A DNA stretch of 64,000 nt from Methylobacter sp. (GTDB lineage: Bacteria > Pseudomonadota > Gammaproteobacteria > Methylococcales > Methylomonadaceae). This document shows, piece by piece, positions 56,271 through 64,000 of the stretch. The stretch lies in contig NZ_JALOCF010000009.1 in the NCBI RefSeq assembly GCF_023227905.1, positions 44,087 to 108,086 of the forward strand, read 5' to 3'. Position 1 is the stretch's first letter, and each line of letters starts with the position of its first letter. The translations under genes were made by a program, and so were the position numbers. Under the pieces are notes generated by a model, which had not been told where the DNA came from, made no database searches, and was given only the letters and a program-made list of their open reading frames with translations.

Positions 56271-56747
56271 GTGAAAGCATATAAATCTAGCATCTACCGG
56301 ACATTCGTGATGGCGGGACTCTGGATAACCGTTTTGGTCGGTCCGGGCGTATACGCGGATGAAATCGCAGGCATTACCGATCAACCATCCGACAGCTGGA
56401 GCCGCGCATCAGACAGTGAGTTGGACCAGCTAAGAGGCGGTTTTGCGCTTGCAAATGGAGTGAACATCGATTTTAGCCTTGAGAGACTGACTACTTTGAA
56501 TGGCACAGTTGTTTCTTCCACATCTTTTCGATTGCCAGACGATGCTTTCTTGTTTCAGAACGGAGGCTTGAATCAAGCTCCGGTCATGACAGGGTCGGCC
56601 TTGAATTCAGTTATACAGAATAATATGGATAATCAGGTTATTAAAAATATGACGGATATTAATATAGCGGTTAGTAACTTGAAAAATATGGATTTAAACA
56701 GCAGAGGCATGGTCTTTAATAACCTTATCCTGCCCAATGCGCGTTAA
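56271..56747 (+). CDS. Secreted protein with double-glycine-like motif, Fap-like locus
   Basis: 158 residues from the GTG at 56271, with GCGGAG at a suitable distance. A GTG at 56262 would add three residues. The signal peptide (FVMAGLWITVLVGPGVYA) is followed by SRASDSELDQLRGGFALANG: ELxxLRGG is the double-glycine form cleaved by C39 peptidases. The C terminus has GSALNSVIQNNMDNQVIK, shared with the 123- and 398-residue proteins. The rest is Asn/Thr/Leu-rich. It is a likely substrate of the C39 peptidase encoded 18 bp upstream. Confidence 0.72.
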   Translation: MKAYKSSIYRTFVMAGLWITVLVGPGVYADEIAGITDQPSDSWSRASDSELDQLRGGFALANGVNIDFSLERLTTLNGTVVSSTSFRLPDDAFLFQNGGLNQAPVMTGSALNSVIQNNMDNQVIKNMTDINIAVSNLKNMDLNSRGMVFNNLILPNAR

Positions 56748-57145
56748 TTACAGGGAATCCATTGCAGCCTTGGGTTGTTGAAAAAAACTCACCTTAAACC
56801 TTTCCGTTTATAGCCTTGCATTATTCTCATACCCTGCCTAATTGAATTGCCACGTCTTTCTGAACACGGGTTCGGCCATTCATTATCTGTCAGCAAGATA
56901 AGTGTTTATACCAATTGTCGCCATCGGCATAATAATTTATAAAGTTAACGGATCGACTATTTGGTTGCGCATGTCTTTTTAGCGAGAGATTTTACTTATT
57001 CATAAGGTTAATTTAATAAAACGTATTTAATGTAATTAAGGAATAATTATCTTCTATTAATTGCCGAATCTAATTTCAATCCTAAATGACAATGTAGGGG
57101 ATTTAATCGCTATTAATCTAATATATAAAAAATGGAAATAATAAT
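56748..57145. other. A/T-rich gap before the porin gene of the Fap-like locus
   Basis: About 400 bases, strongly A/T-rich from 56930. No gene recognised. It may hold a separate promoter for the porin gene, because the gap is long for an operon. No terminator with a T-run was found. Confidence 0.35.
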
Positions 57146-58471
57146 ATGAAGATGAAATTTTGGCATCGGAAATTTCTTCTGCTTGGGTTTATTAATGGGT
57201 TTATTTATATTTGTTGTGTTTTTTTTATAAACAACTGTTATGCAGAAACAGGCAAGCAAAATGATTCTTCGGCACAATATAAAAAACTGATTGCTGAACA
57301 GCAAAAAGAATTCCAGATACAACGACAAATTATTGCTGAACAGGGAAAGCAACTGGAGGAGCTGAAAGCGCGTCTTGATACTTTAATGAATCAAACACCA
57401 GTCACTAAGCAAGCGCCAGTCAAGCAAGCAGCCAATAAACCTCAAATCGTTGCGGCAAAAGATAACAACCAGCCGCCGTCATTGCCTAATAAGCTCCCGT
57501 CCAAGCCTGTAGGTCAAGCGCCCCCAAGCGCCACGGAAAAGCCAAGGCCACCGGAAATACCACGATTAAGCGAAACCGTAGGGGGGGTGTTAACCAAAAA
57601 AGGCAATATCGTTTTTGAGCCGTCAATGTACTATGCCTATACCAGTAATAACCGGGTATTTCTTGATGCGTTTACCTTCCTTCCGGCTATTGCCATCGGC
57701 CTTATCGATATGCGGGAAGTTAAACGGCACAGCTTTATCGGCACGTTAGGCGCCCGTTATGGCGTAACGGATCGGTTAGAACTGGAGTTCAGGCTTCCTT
57801 ATGTTTACCGTGATGATACTCAGCGTTCCCGGCCGGTTAGTATTGGGGCGGGAATTGACGAAACTTTCAATGCCACCGGAAGCGATATCGGCGACCTTGA
57901 ATTTGCCGGTCGCTATCAGCTTAACAGCGGAGCCAATGGCTGGCCGATTATTGTCGGCAATGTCATCGCAACGGCGCCGACGGGGAAAAGCCCTTTTGAC
58001 ATCGAATATGTACTGGCTCAAGGTGTCCCTGGCGCGACATTTCCCACCGAATTGCCGACAGGATCAGGATACTTCAGTTTCCAGCCCAGCCTTACAGCGC
58101 TTTACCCAACTGATCCGGCGGTCTTTTTCGGTAACCTCAGCTATAGCTACAATGCGGAAACCAGCACCAAAAACGGCGACATTGATCCGGGAGACACGCT
58201 GGGATTAAGCTTTGGCCTCGGTTTCGGCGTTAATGAGAAGTCATCGTTCAGCTTGGGGTACTCACATAAACATGTTCTGGATTCTGAGATTAATGGCGTA
58301 GAAATTCCGGGAAGCACACTGGATATCGGGCAGCTTTTGGTTGGCTATTCTTTCAAATATTCCCCAAGGACTACTTTCAACTTATCGTTAGGCATTGGCA
58401 CTACGACAGATTCGCAAGATGTTACGCTTAATTTCAGGGTGCCGATGACTTTCGGTTTGTTCGACGGCTAA
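57146..58471 (+). CDS. Outer-membrane protein with N-terminal coiled coil, FapF-like
   Basis: 441 residues. An N-terminal signal-like hydrophobic segment (LLGFINGFIYICCVFFINN) precedes a coiled coil (AQYKKLIAEQQKEFQIQRQI ... EQGKQLEELKARLDTL), a Pro/Lys-rich linker (about 95-150) and a beta-barrel (160-441) with FEPSMYYAYTSNNR, ARYGVTDRLELEFRLPYVYR and a C-terminal RVPMTFGLFDG. This order (coiled coil, linker, barrel) is that of FapF, which exports amyloid subunits. It supports reading 53.8-58.5 kb as a Fap-like secretion locus. The start follows GGAAATAATA. Confidence 0.8.
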   Translation: MKMKFWHRKFLLLGFINGFIYICCVFFINNCYAETGKQNDSSAQYKKLIAEQQKEFQIQRQIIAEQGKQLEELKARLDTLMNQTPVTKQAPVKQAANKPQIVAAKDNNQPPSLPNKLPSKPVGQAPPSATEKPRPPEIPRLSETVGGVLTKKGNIVFEPSMYYAYTSNNRVFLDAFTFLPAIAIGLIDMREVKRHSFIGTLGARYGVTDRLELEFRLPYVYRDDTQRSRPVSIGAGIDETFNATGSDIGDLEFAGRYQLNSGANGWPIIVGNVIATAPTGKSPFDIEYVLAQGVPGATFPTELPTGSGYFSFQPSLTALYPTDPAVFFGNLSYSYNAETSTKNGDIDPGDTLGLSFGLGFGVNEKSSFSLGYSHKHVLDSEINGVEIPGSTLDIGQLLVGYSFKYSPRTTFNLSLGIGTTTDSQDVTLNFRVPMTFGLFDG

Positions 58472-58479
58472 GGCTTTTG

Positions 58480-58512
58480 CCACGAAGTCTCAGCCCTTCG
58501 TGGTATTTTTTT
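58480..58512 (+). terminator. Intrinsic terminator after the FapF-like gene
   Basis: CCACGAAG and CTTCGTGG pair around an 8-nt loop, followed by TATTTTTTT. It lies 9 bp after the stop codon of the porin gene and faces the end of nasT. Confidence 0.85.
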
Positions 58513-58530
58513 CAGATTCCATAGCATCAG

Positions 58531-59106
58531 CTACTTAAGCAATTCAGCCATGGCGATAATATTTTTCGCCATTTCACCGATGGCGATATTCCGGTCCATC
58601 GCCAGTTTTCTCAGGGTGTGATAAGCGTCGTCTTCGGTAAAGCCTCGGGTCTTGATTAAAATGCCTTTGGCCCGGTCAATCAGCTTTCTGTCTTCAAGCC
58701 TGGATTTCGTTTTTTCCAATTCATTTGCAAGCCGTTGCTGCTCTTTAAATCTTGCCACGGCAATATTGATGATGCTGCTGATACGACTGGCTTCCAAACC
58801 GTTGACAACATAGGCGCTGACTCCGGCTTTAACGGATTGTTCAATGGTGTCGGGCGTATCGTCAGCTGCAAAAATAATGATGGGGAGTGGCTGGTTTCGG
58901 TTAAGGGAATGAATATACGAAAAATATTTTTTGGGACTAGCAATATTAAAAATAACAATATCCGTTTTATGGCCCATCGCTAAGGATGGCTGGTTGGGTT
59001 CGGATATTGCAGCGGGTGTGACGGAATAGCCTTGAACGACCAGCAGCTGCTCTAATAACTGATCCGTAGTTTCATCTTCAATAAGTAATATATTTAAAAT
59101 ATTCAT
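58531..59106 (-). CDS. nasT: NasT, ANTAR-domain antiterminator
   Basis: 191 residues. A degenerate receiver domain (MNILNILLIEDETTDQLLEQ; no standard phospho-acceptor Asp is evident, with VIFNIASP at that place) is followed by an ANTAR RNA-binding domain: LEKTKSRLEDRKLIDRAKGI, TRGFTEDDAYHTLRKLAMDRNIAIGEMA. ANTAR proteins bind pairs of six-base-loop hairpins and prevent termination. The matching leaders precede nrtA (44722), the chemoreceptor (48142) and the EAL gene (51653). The usual partner NasS is not encoded nearby. It is divergent from nirB and convergent with the porin gene. Confidence 0.9.
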   Translation of the reverse strand: MNILNILLIEDETTDQLLEQLLVVQGYSVTPAAISEPNQPSLAMGHKTDIVIFNIASPKKYFSYIHSLNRNQPLPIIIFAADDTPDTIEQSVKAGVSAYVVNGLEASRISSIINIAVARFKEQQRLANELEKTKSRLEDRKLIDRAKGILIKTRGFTEDDAYHTLRKLAMDRNIAIGEMAKNIIAMAELLK

Positions 59107-59303
59107 GCTTAAATAATTAGCACAAACTACGCCAGTTGTTGCAAGTGCTTGAATTAACCGCCTAAGCCGTCAATTAAATAAAGTTTTATTGATTTCCACC
59201 GTTGTGTTGAATCATGGGGATAGGTCTCGATACGATAATATGCTTACGGTTCGTGAGGCAATTAAATTATCGCCGCACTTATAATGGGCATTAATTATTT
59301 ATA

Positions 59304-59320
59304 TGCACCATCTTGATTCA
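59304..59320 (+). promoter_or_regulatory. NtrC half-site upstream of nirB
   Basis: TGCACCATCTTGATTCA keeps the left half (TGCACCA) of the NtrC dyad but not the right. It lies about 70 bp upstream of the sigma-54 element. Weak evidence. Confidence 0.4.
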
Positions 59321-59384
59321 TTGGAATGCTTTATTTTCAGATTGATTATTCAATAAGTAATTAAAATCACCGGCTTGCTTTTTG

Positions 59385-59400
59385 TGGCACAGGCATTGCT
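59385..59400 (+). promoter_or_regulatory. Sigma-54 promoter of nirB-nirD-phzF
   Basis: TGGCACAGGCATTGCT matches the -24/-12 consensus perfectly (GG to GC 12 bp). The predicted start is near 59412, so the leader is only about 28 nt. There are no ANTAR hairpins. Confidence 0.85.
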
Positions 59401-59439
59401 CTGTAACTCCAGACAAGAACATTGTTATCGGGGTTGTAT

Positions 59440-61977
59440 ATGAGCATAAAACAAACGTTAGTCGTTATTGGCAATGGCATGGTCGGACAGTCTTTTCTGG
59501 CGAGCCTGGTCGAAAGCGCCGTTAAAGAGCAATATCAAATCATTACCTTTTGTGAAGAACCCAGAGTGGCCTATGACCGGGTGCATTTATCGGCATTTTT
59601 TACCGGCACAACGGCGCAGGAGCTGTCCTTGGTCGAAGACGGCTTTTTTGAACGGCACGGCATTACCATTCATATAGGCGATAAAGCCGCAAGCATCGAT
59701 AGAGCGGGTAAAACCGTCACTTCGGCAAAAGGACTGACAATACCTTACGACAAGTTGGTACTGGCGACCGGTTCTTATCCGTTCGTGCCGCCCGTGCCAG
59801 GGCATGATAGGGCGCAATGTCTGGTTTACCGCACGATTGAAGATCTCGAAGCCATTGCCGCCGCAGCCGAAACAGGCAAGGTCGGCACCGTGGTCGGCGG
59901 CGGCTTGTTAGGCCTGGAGGCGGCCAAAGCATTAATGGATTTAGGCTTGGAAACCCATGTCGTTGAGTTCGCGCCGCGCTTGATGGCGGTGCAACTTGAT
60001 GACGCGGGCGGCGCAATGCTGCGGCGCAAGATCGAGAATCTGGGCGTGACCGTGCATACCGGCAAGAACACCAGCATCATTACCGACGGCGAGCGGTGCA
60101 TCAACAAAATGTGTTTTGCCGACGGTGAAGAATTGGAAACCGACATCGTGCTATTTTCGGCCGGGATTCGTCCTCGCGACGATCTCGCCAGAGCTTGTGG
60201 CTTGGAAGTCGGCCAGCGCGGCGGCATCGTCATCGATAACCAATGCCGCACCTCCGATGACAGCATTTATGCGATCGGCGAATGCGCGTTGTGGAACGGC
60301 ATGATTTACGGGCTGGTTGCTCCCGGTTACGCAATGGCGCGCACCGTGGTAGCCGATTTGGCCGATGATGAGGCCAGCTTTACCGGTGCGGATATGAGCA
60401 CCAAGCTAAAACTGATGGGAGTCGATGTGGCCAGTATCGGCGACGCCCATGCCAAAACCCAGGGCGCGATGGTTTACAGCTATCAAAACGGTGACAGCGA
60501 AATCTATAAACGCCTGGTCGTCAGCCAGGACAAAAAACAATTGCTGGGCGCGGTGCTGGTCGGCGATGCGTCGGGTTACGGTACCTTATTGCAATATTGC
60601 CTGAACGGTATTGAACTACCGGAAAATCCCGATGCCTTGATTTTGCCGAACCGTTCCGATGCCTCAGTCGGCTTGGGACCGGATGCGTTGCCCGCTTCGG
60701 CGCAAATTTGCTCCTGCCATAACGTGACCAAAGGAGCGGTTTGTTCGGCGATTGAAGGGGGTTGCATGACGATGGGCGCCTTAAAATCTCAAACCAAAGC
60801 CGCAACCGGTTGCGGCGGCTGTTCGGCCTTGCTTAATTCGATTTTGGATTCGGAATTGGCAAAGCGGGGTTTTGAAGTCAATACCGATCTTTGCGAACAT
60901 TTTGCCTACACCCGGCAGGATTTGTTCAACCTGATCCGGGTTGAGCAGATCAAAACTTTTGCCGACTTACTGCACAAACACGGGCAGGGCAAAGGCTGCG
61001 AAATCTGCAAACCCACCGTTGCCAATATCTTGGCCTCGCAATGGAACGAGCATGTTCTGGAAAAAGCTCATTTGGGGCTGCAAGACACTAACGACACCTT
61101 TTTAGCCAATATGCAAAAAGATGGCACGTATTCGGTGGTGCCGCGCATTCCCGGCGGCGAAATCAGCCCCGACATGTTGATTGCGATAGGGCAGGTCGGT
61201 AAAAAATACCAGCTCTACACCAAAATCACCGGCGGCCAGCGCGTGGACTTATTTGGTGCGCGAGTCGAGCAATTGCCGCAGATCTGGAAAGAACTGATAG
61301 CTGCCGGATTTGAATCAGGCCACGCTTACGGCAAATCCCTGCGCACCGTTAAATCCTGCGTCGGCAGCACCTGGTGCCGTTACGGCGTCGATGACAGCGT
61401 CGGTCTGGCGATAGAGCTGGAAAACCGCTACAAGGGTTTGCGTTCGCCGCATAAAATCAAATTTGCAGTGTCCGGCTGCACCCGCGAATGCGCCGAAGCG
61501 CAAGGCAAGGATGTCGGCATTATCGCTACCGAAAACGGCTGGAATTTGTATGTCTGCGGCAACGGCGGCATGAAACCGCGCCATGCGGATTTATTCGCCA
61601 CCGGTCTGGACAAAGAAACCCTGATTAAATACATCGACCGCTTCTTGAGTTTTTATGTACGCACCGCAGGCCGCTTGCAACGCACCTCGGTATGGATGGA
61701 GAACATGGAAGGCGGGTTGGATTACTTAAAATCAGTCATCATTGAAGACAAGTTGGGGCTGTGCGATCAGCTGGAGCAGCAAATGCGCTATGTGGTCGAC
61801 ACCTATCAATGCGAATGGAAGACAGCGATTGAAGATGAAGCCAAGCTCAAACGTTTCAGGTCCTTTATCAACAGTGACCAGCCCGATGACAACGTAGTCT
61901 TTGTTGAAGAACGCGGCCAGATAAGGCCCGCCAGAGACAGCGAGCGAAAACATTTTAAACTGATGGAGATAGCGTAA
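59440..61977 (+). CDS. nirB: NADH-dependent nitrite reductase, large subunit
   Basis: 845 residues. The FAD/NAD domain has VVIGNGMVGQSFLASLV and GTVVGGGLLGLEAAKAL. The [2Fe-2S] domains have ICSCHNVTKGAV and KAATGCGGCSALL; a second BFD-like unit has GKGCEICKPTVAN. The sulfite/nitrite reductase domain carries the sirohaem-[4Fe-4S] ligands in KSCVGSTWCRYG (C-x5-C) and GCTRECAEAQGKD (C-x3-C). It reduces nitrite to ammonium with NADH in the cytoplasm. nirD overlaps by 1 bp (TAATG). The TTG frame from 59422 was rejected: the ATG at 59440 follows a plausible site and gives the family N terminus. Confidence 0.96.
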   Translation: MSIKQTLVVIGNGMVGQSFLASLVESAVKEQYQIITFCEEPRVAYDRVHLSAFFTGTTAQELSLVEDGFFERHGITIHIGDKAASIDRAGKTVTSAKGLTIPYDKLVLATGSYPFVPPVPGHDRAQCLVYRTIEDLEAIAAAAETGKVGTVVGGGLLGLEAAKALMDLGLETHVVEFAPRLMAVQLDDAGGAMLRRKIENLGVTVHTGKNTSIITDGERCINKMCFADGEELETDIVLFSAGIRPRDDLARACGLEVGQRGGIVIDNQCRTSDDSIYAIGECALWNGMIYGLVAPGYAMARTVVADLADDEASFTGADMSTKLKLMGVDVASIGDAHAKTQGAMVYSYQNGDSEIYKRLVVSQDKKQLLGAVLVGDASGYGTLLQYCLNGIELPENPDALILPNRSDASVGLGPDALPASAQICSCHNVTKGAVCSAIEGGCMTMGALKSQTKAATGCGGCSALLNSILDSELAKRGFEVNTDLCEHFAYTRQDLFNLIRVEQIKTFADLLHKHGQGKGCEICKPTVANILASQWNEHVLEKAHLGLQDTNDTFLANMQKDGTYSVVPRIPGGEISPDMLIAIGQVGKKYQLYTKITGGQRVDLFGARVEQLPQIWKELIAAGFESGHAYGKSLRTVKSCVGSTWCRYGVDDSVGLAIELENRYKGLRSPHKIKFAVSGCTRECAEAQGKDVGIIATENGWNLYVCGNGGMKPRHADLFATGLDKETLIKYIDRFLSFYVRTAGRLQRTSVWMENMEGGLDYLKSVIIEDKLGLCDQLEQQMRYVVDTYQCEWKTAIEDEAKLKRFRSFINSDQPDDNVVFVEERGQIRPARDSERKHFKLMEIA

Positions 61978-62378
61978 TGGCTAAGTGGGTAGAGGTTTGC
62001 AGTGTTGATGACTTACAGCCGGATTCGGGCGTATGCGCCTTGGTTGATGGCGAGCAAGTGGCGATCTTTTGCATTCAGGAACACGGCGGCGAATCCATCG
62101 GCGCAACGCCAACCGATCCGCGCGCCGCAAAAGTCTACGCGGTCGGCAATTACGACCCGATCGGCAACGCCAATGTCTTATCGCGCGGATTGATCGGTGA
62201 TATTCGCAAACAGCCGGTCGTCGCTTCGCCTTTATATAAACAGCACTTTAACCTGCAAACCGGCGTTTGCCTGGAAGATGAAACCGTGAAAATACCCGTG
62301 TATGGAGTTCGCATTGAGGACGGCAGCGTTCAAGTCAAGCTTTCGTCAATGCCGCATAGCGGGGTGCAAGCGTTATGA
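61977..62378 (+). CDS. nirD: Nitrite reductase small subunit
   Basis: 133 residues of Rieske-like fold: WVEVCSVDDLQPDSGVCALV, QVAIFCI, NYDPIGNANVLSRGLIGD and VASPLYKQHFNLQTGVCLED. The Cys-His cluster ligands of true Rieske proteins are replaced, as in other NirD proteins, so it is structural. It forms a complex with NirB. It starts on the last base of nirB and overlaps phzF by 4 bp, so the three genes are coupled. Confidence 0.93.
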   Translation: MAKWVEVCSVDDLQPDSGVCALVDGEQVAIFCIQEHGGESIGATPTDPRAAKVYAVGNYDPIGNANVLSRGLIGDIRKQPVVASPLYKQHFNLQTGVCLEDETVKIPVYGVRIEDGSVQVKLSSMPHSGVQAL

Positions 62379-63295
62379 AATATAACTATTACATCGCCGA
62401 CGTCTTTACCAAGCAGATTTTCAGCGGCGCGCAAATAGCCGTTTTCCCGAATGCCGAAGGCTTAAGCCAACAGCACATGCAGCTGGTGGCCAGGGAGTTA
62501 AACCTCTCGGAAACGGTGTTTGTATTTCATCGGGATAAACAAACCGCAAACCGTAGGATGCGGATTTTTTCGCCGCTCAGCGAAATCGATTTTGCCGGAC
62601 ACCCGATTATCGCCACTGCTTTTGTGTTGGCAAGTTGCGGCGATATTGAACTGAATGACTCGATTACGCCGATGGTTTTTGAGCAAAACACCGGCCCGGT
62701 TAACGTTAATATTACCGCAGAAGACGGCCAACCCAGTTTCGTGCAGTTCACCCGCAAGACAACTTCCATCATTGACCGCTTTACGCCCAGCGATGAGGAA
62801 TTGGCGAGTTTTCTGGGCATACAGCAGTCGGAACTCGACCATAAAAAATATGCCACGCGCTTGGTGTCTTGCGGCGTTCCGTATCTGATCGTCCCGGTTT
62901 GGCGCTACGAAAGCGTAAGAGCCGCAAAATTCAATTACGCGGCCTGGAGCCAATCGAGCGCCCCGCAAACCGCCGCCCAGGAAATCCTGCTGTTCGCCCC
63001 GAAAACGCCGTTTGCGGATACCGATTTTAACGCCCGCCTGCTCGGATCGCGTATCGGCATGCACGAAGACCCGCCGGTCGGCAATGCCATGCCGGCGTTT
63101 GCGTCGTACCTGTGCTCATTCGATTTCATGCAAAAAGGCACCTATACCTTTGCCGTAGATCGCGGCGATGAACGCAATCGCCGCAGTGTGTTGAATCTGG
63201 AAATGGATCATAAAGGTAGCGACACCCTGACTATTCGGGTCGGCGGGGCGGCGGTGATGGTGGCTGAAGGGGTTATGAATATTCCTGAGGGATAA
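62375..63295 (+). CDS. PhzF-family isomerase
   Basis: 306 residues with the PhzF pattern: YYIADVFTKQIFSGAQIAVF, LNLSETVFVF (catalytic Glu region), IFSPLSEIDFAGHPIIATA, VSCGVPYLIVP and EDPPVGNAMPAFASYL. These are diaminopimelate-epimerase-fold isomerases of mostly unknown substrate. The ATGA overlap with nirD places it in the nitrite reductase operon, which is unusual. A link to nitrogen metabolism is inferred only from position. Confidence 0.85.
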   Translation: MKYNYYIADVFTKQIFSGAQIAVFPNAEGLSQQHMQLVARELNLSETVFVFHRDKQTANRRMRIFSPLSEIDFAGHPIIATAFVLASCGDIELNDSITPMVFEQNTGPVNVNITAEDGQPSFVQFTRKTTSIIDRFTPSDEELASFLGIQQSELDHKKYATRLVSCGVPYLIVPVWRYESVRAAKFNYAAWSQSSAPQTAAQEILLFAPKTPFADTDFNARLLGSRIGMHEDPPVGNAMPAFASYLCSFDFMQKGTYTFAVDRGDERNRRSVLNLEMDHKGSDTLTIRVGGAAVMVAEGVMNIPEG

Positions 63296-63403
63296 CTCGA
63301 CTGAACGCGGATACAGTTGTAAGTTGGATTAGAGAATTTTAGAGGTGCATTTTTAGTTGGCGTAAAGAGGCGGCTATCAATAGCCCGATGTATATAGTAC
63401 CCT

Positions 63404-63487
63404 GTCTAACGGATCGCAGGAGTTGCGTTATACGCCTGTTATTGAAAATTAATATACACCTAAAAAGGTGTCTACTTTACGTTAGAC
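63404..63487. repeat. attC-like recombination site 1 (weak)
   Basis: GTCTAAC (63404-63410) and GTTAGAC (63481-63487) are a perfect 7-bp pair matching integron RYYYAAC and GTTRRRY cores, 84 bp end to end. The inner arms are weak, although a local hairpin ACACCT-AAAA-AGGTGT is present. The cassette gene begins 10 bp after the right core, as usual for cassettes. Confidence 0.45.
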
Positions 63488-63497
63488 GGTGCCCCGT

Positions 63498-63833
63498 ATG
63501 ACATCAGCTCTTCGCTATGACGACTTGGACATGAATCGCGTGGATGGCATCCTCGACGAGAAGGGGGAGCTACTTATTTCACTTCCGCCTAATCATGCCT
63601 CAGCACTTATTTCGTTTATCGAGACCGTTCAGGTAGCTCAGAGTTGGTCGAAAAATCACACACCTTTTCTTGCGCGTCTTGTGCCTTTGGCGAAAGGCCT
63701 GCTCGTTACGCTACGGATCACCATCATGCATTCGCGCCTCTTTGATTTAGGGCGAGTGGTTGTTCTTAATTCGGCATCCCAGACTTGGGAGAAACTTCCC
63801 GATGGTCATGTCTTATTCAGGTTTGTGCGATGA
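63498..63833 (+). CDS. Hypothetical protein in a probable integron cassette
   Basis: 111 residues, no recognised family, signal or membrane segment. It has YDDLDMNRVDGILDEKGELL, a central LVPLAKGLLVTLRITIMHSR and ends DGHVLFRFVR. The ATG at 63498 was chosen; a GTG at 63489 would add three residues. It lies tightly between two attC-like sites on the plus strand, the arrangement of a single-gene integron cassette. Codon and base use look different from the nirBD genes. Function unknown. Confidence 0.65.
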   Translation: MTSALRYDDLDMNRVDGILDEKGELLISLPPNHASALISFIETVQVAQSWSKNHTPFLARLVPLAKGLLVTLRITIMHSRLFDLGRVVVLNSASQTWEKLPDGHVLFRFVR

Positions 63834-63843
63834 AGACAAAACC

Positions 63844-63933
63844 GTCTAACATGGCGCTCAACCGGAGCGCGGTTATAATGCGGTTTTGTTTTTTCAGCTT
63901 TCCGGGTCGCGCCCGGTTAGCTCTACGTTAGGG
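63844..63933. repeat. attC-like recombination site 2
   Basis: GTCTAAC (63844-63850) and GTTAGGG (63927-63933) enclose 90 bp. Inner arms GCGCTCAACCGGAGCGCG and CGCGCCCGGTTAGCTC pair with one or two unpaired bases (extrahelical C and A), the key structural mark of attC sites. The last base of the right core deviates from GTTRRRY. The sequence after it would be the next cassette. Confidence 0.6.
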
Positions 63934-64000
63934 CTTATCCCAGATGGCATTTTGTGCTCAAAAATATTTGCCTGTTGGTTTTGGGTTGTTATCAACCATT

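Overview
The window looks like a piece of a gammaproteobacterial chromosome, probably an aerobic methanotroph of the Methylococcales. That placement is an inference from protein character (a haem/membrane protein of a type seen in methanotrophs, large multicopper oxidases, complete assimilatory nitrate genes, many interspersed palindromic repeats). No methane-oxidation gene, rRNA or tRNA is present to prove it.

Layout. 1-3.6 kb: the end of a HerA-like ATPase gene, a decayed EAL gene, a FUN14-like membrane protein and an arsenic operon arsR-arsC-acr3. 3.5-17.7 kb: two multicopper-oxidase loci, a 1743-residue MofA/MnxG-like protein on the plus strand and a minus-strand unit (secreted Ig-like protein, 852-residue multicopper oxidase, SCO1-cytochrome c fusion). 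An orphan NarL-type response regulator lies between them. Three copies of a ~137-bp repeat, each of which looks like a small-RNA gene, flank this region. 17.8-24.5 kb: ntrB-ntrC and, on the other strand, nasB-nasA. 24.7-29.4 kb: a MoxR/VWA pair with unusual fusions (RavA-like ATPase + GLUG-like repeats; LRAT-like domain + VWA) and a VapBC pair. 30.1-38.8 kb: a tellurium-resistance-type (Ter) cluster with two TerD paralogues, TerA, TerB and a five-gene biosynthetic module (ATP-grasp, PRTase/TRSP, HAD, second PRTase, CitE-like lyase). 38.8-44.8 kb: a nitrate ABC transporter operon with an outer-membrane porin. 45.5-53 kb: a chemotaxis receptor, a GAF protein, a DUF2721 protein, an EAL phosphodiesterase and a haem/membrane protein. 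53.8-58.5 kb: a secreted-protein locus resembling Fap functional amyloid operons. 58.5-63.3 kb: nasT, then nirB-nirD-phzF. 63.4-63.93 kb: a probable integron gene cassette between two attC-like sites.

How it works together. Nitrate assimilation is the main thread. NtrBC and sigma-54 promoters with NtrC-like sites precede nasBA, nrt and nirBD. The nrt operon also has a two-hairpin leader plus terminator of the kind read by ANTAR antiterminators, and nasT encodes such a protein. The same sigma-54 promoter plus two-hairpin leader also precedes the chemotaxis receptor gene and, without a clear terminator, the EAL gene. This suggests that nitrogen status controls taxis and c-di-GMP turnover together with nitrate uptake.

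Other points of interest are the three-copy small RNA with an anti-Shine-Dalgarno loop, the operator-like box shared by the two multicopper-oxidase units, and the Fap-like locus in which Sec-exported proteins carry a double-glycine-like motif next to a Sec-exported C39 peptidase. Two related ~375-bp MITE-like elements were also found. One of them splits the Ter operon and has a perfect 6-bp target duplication.
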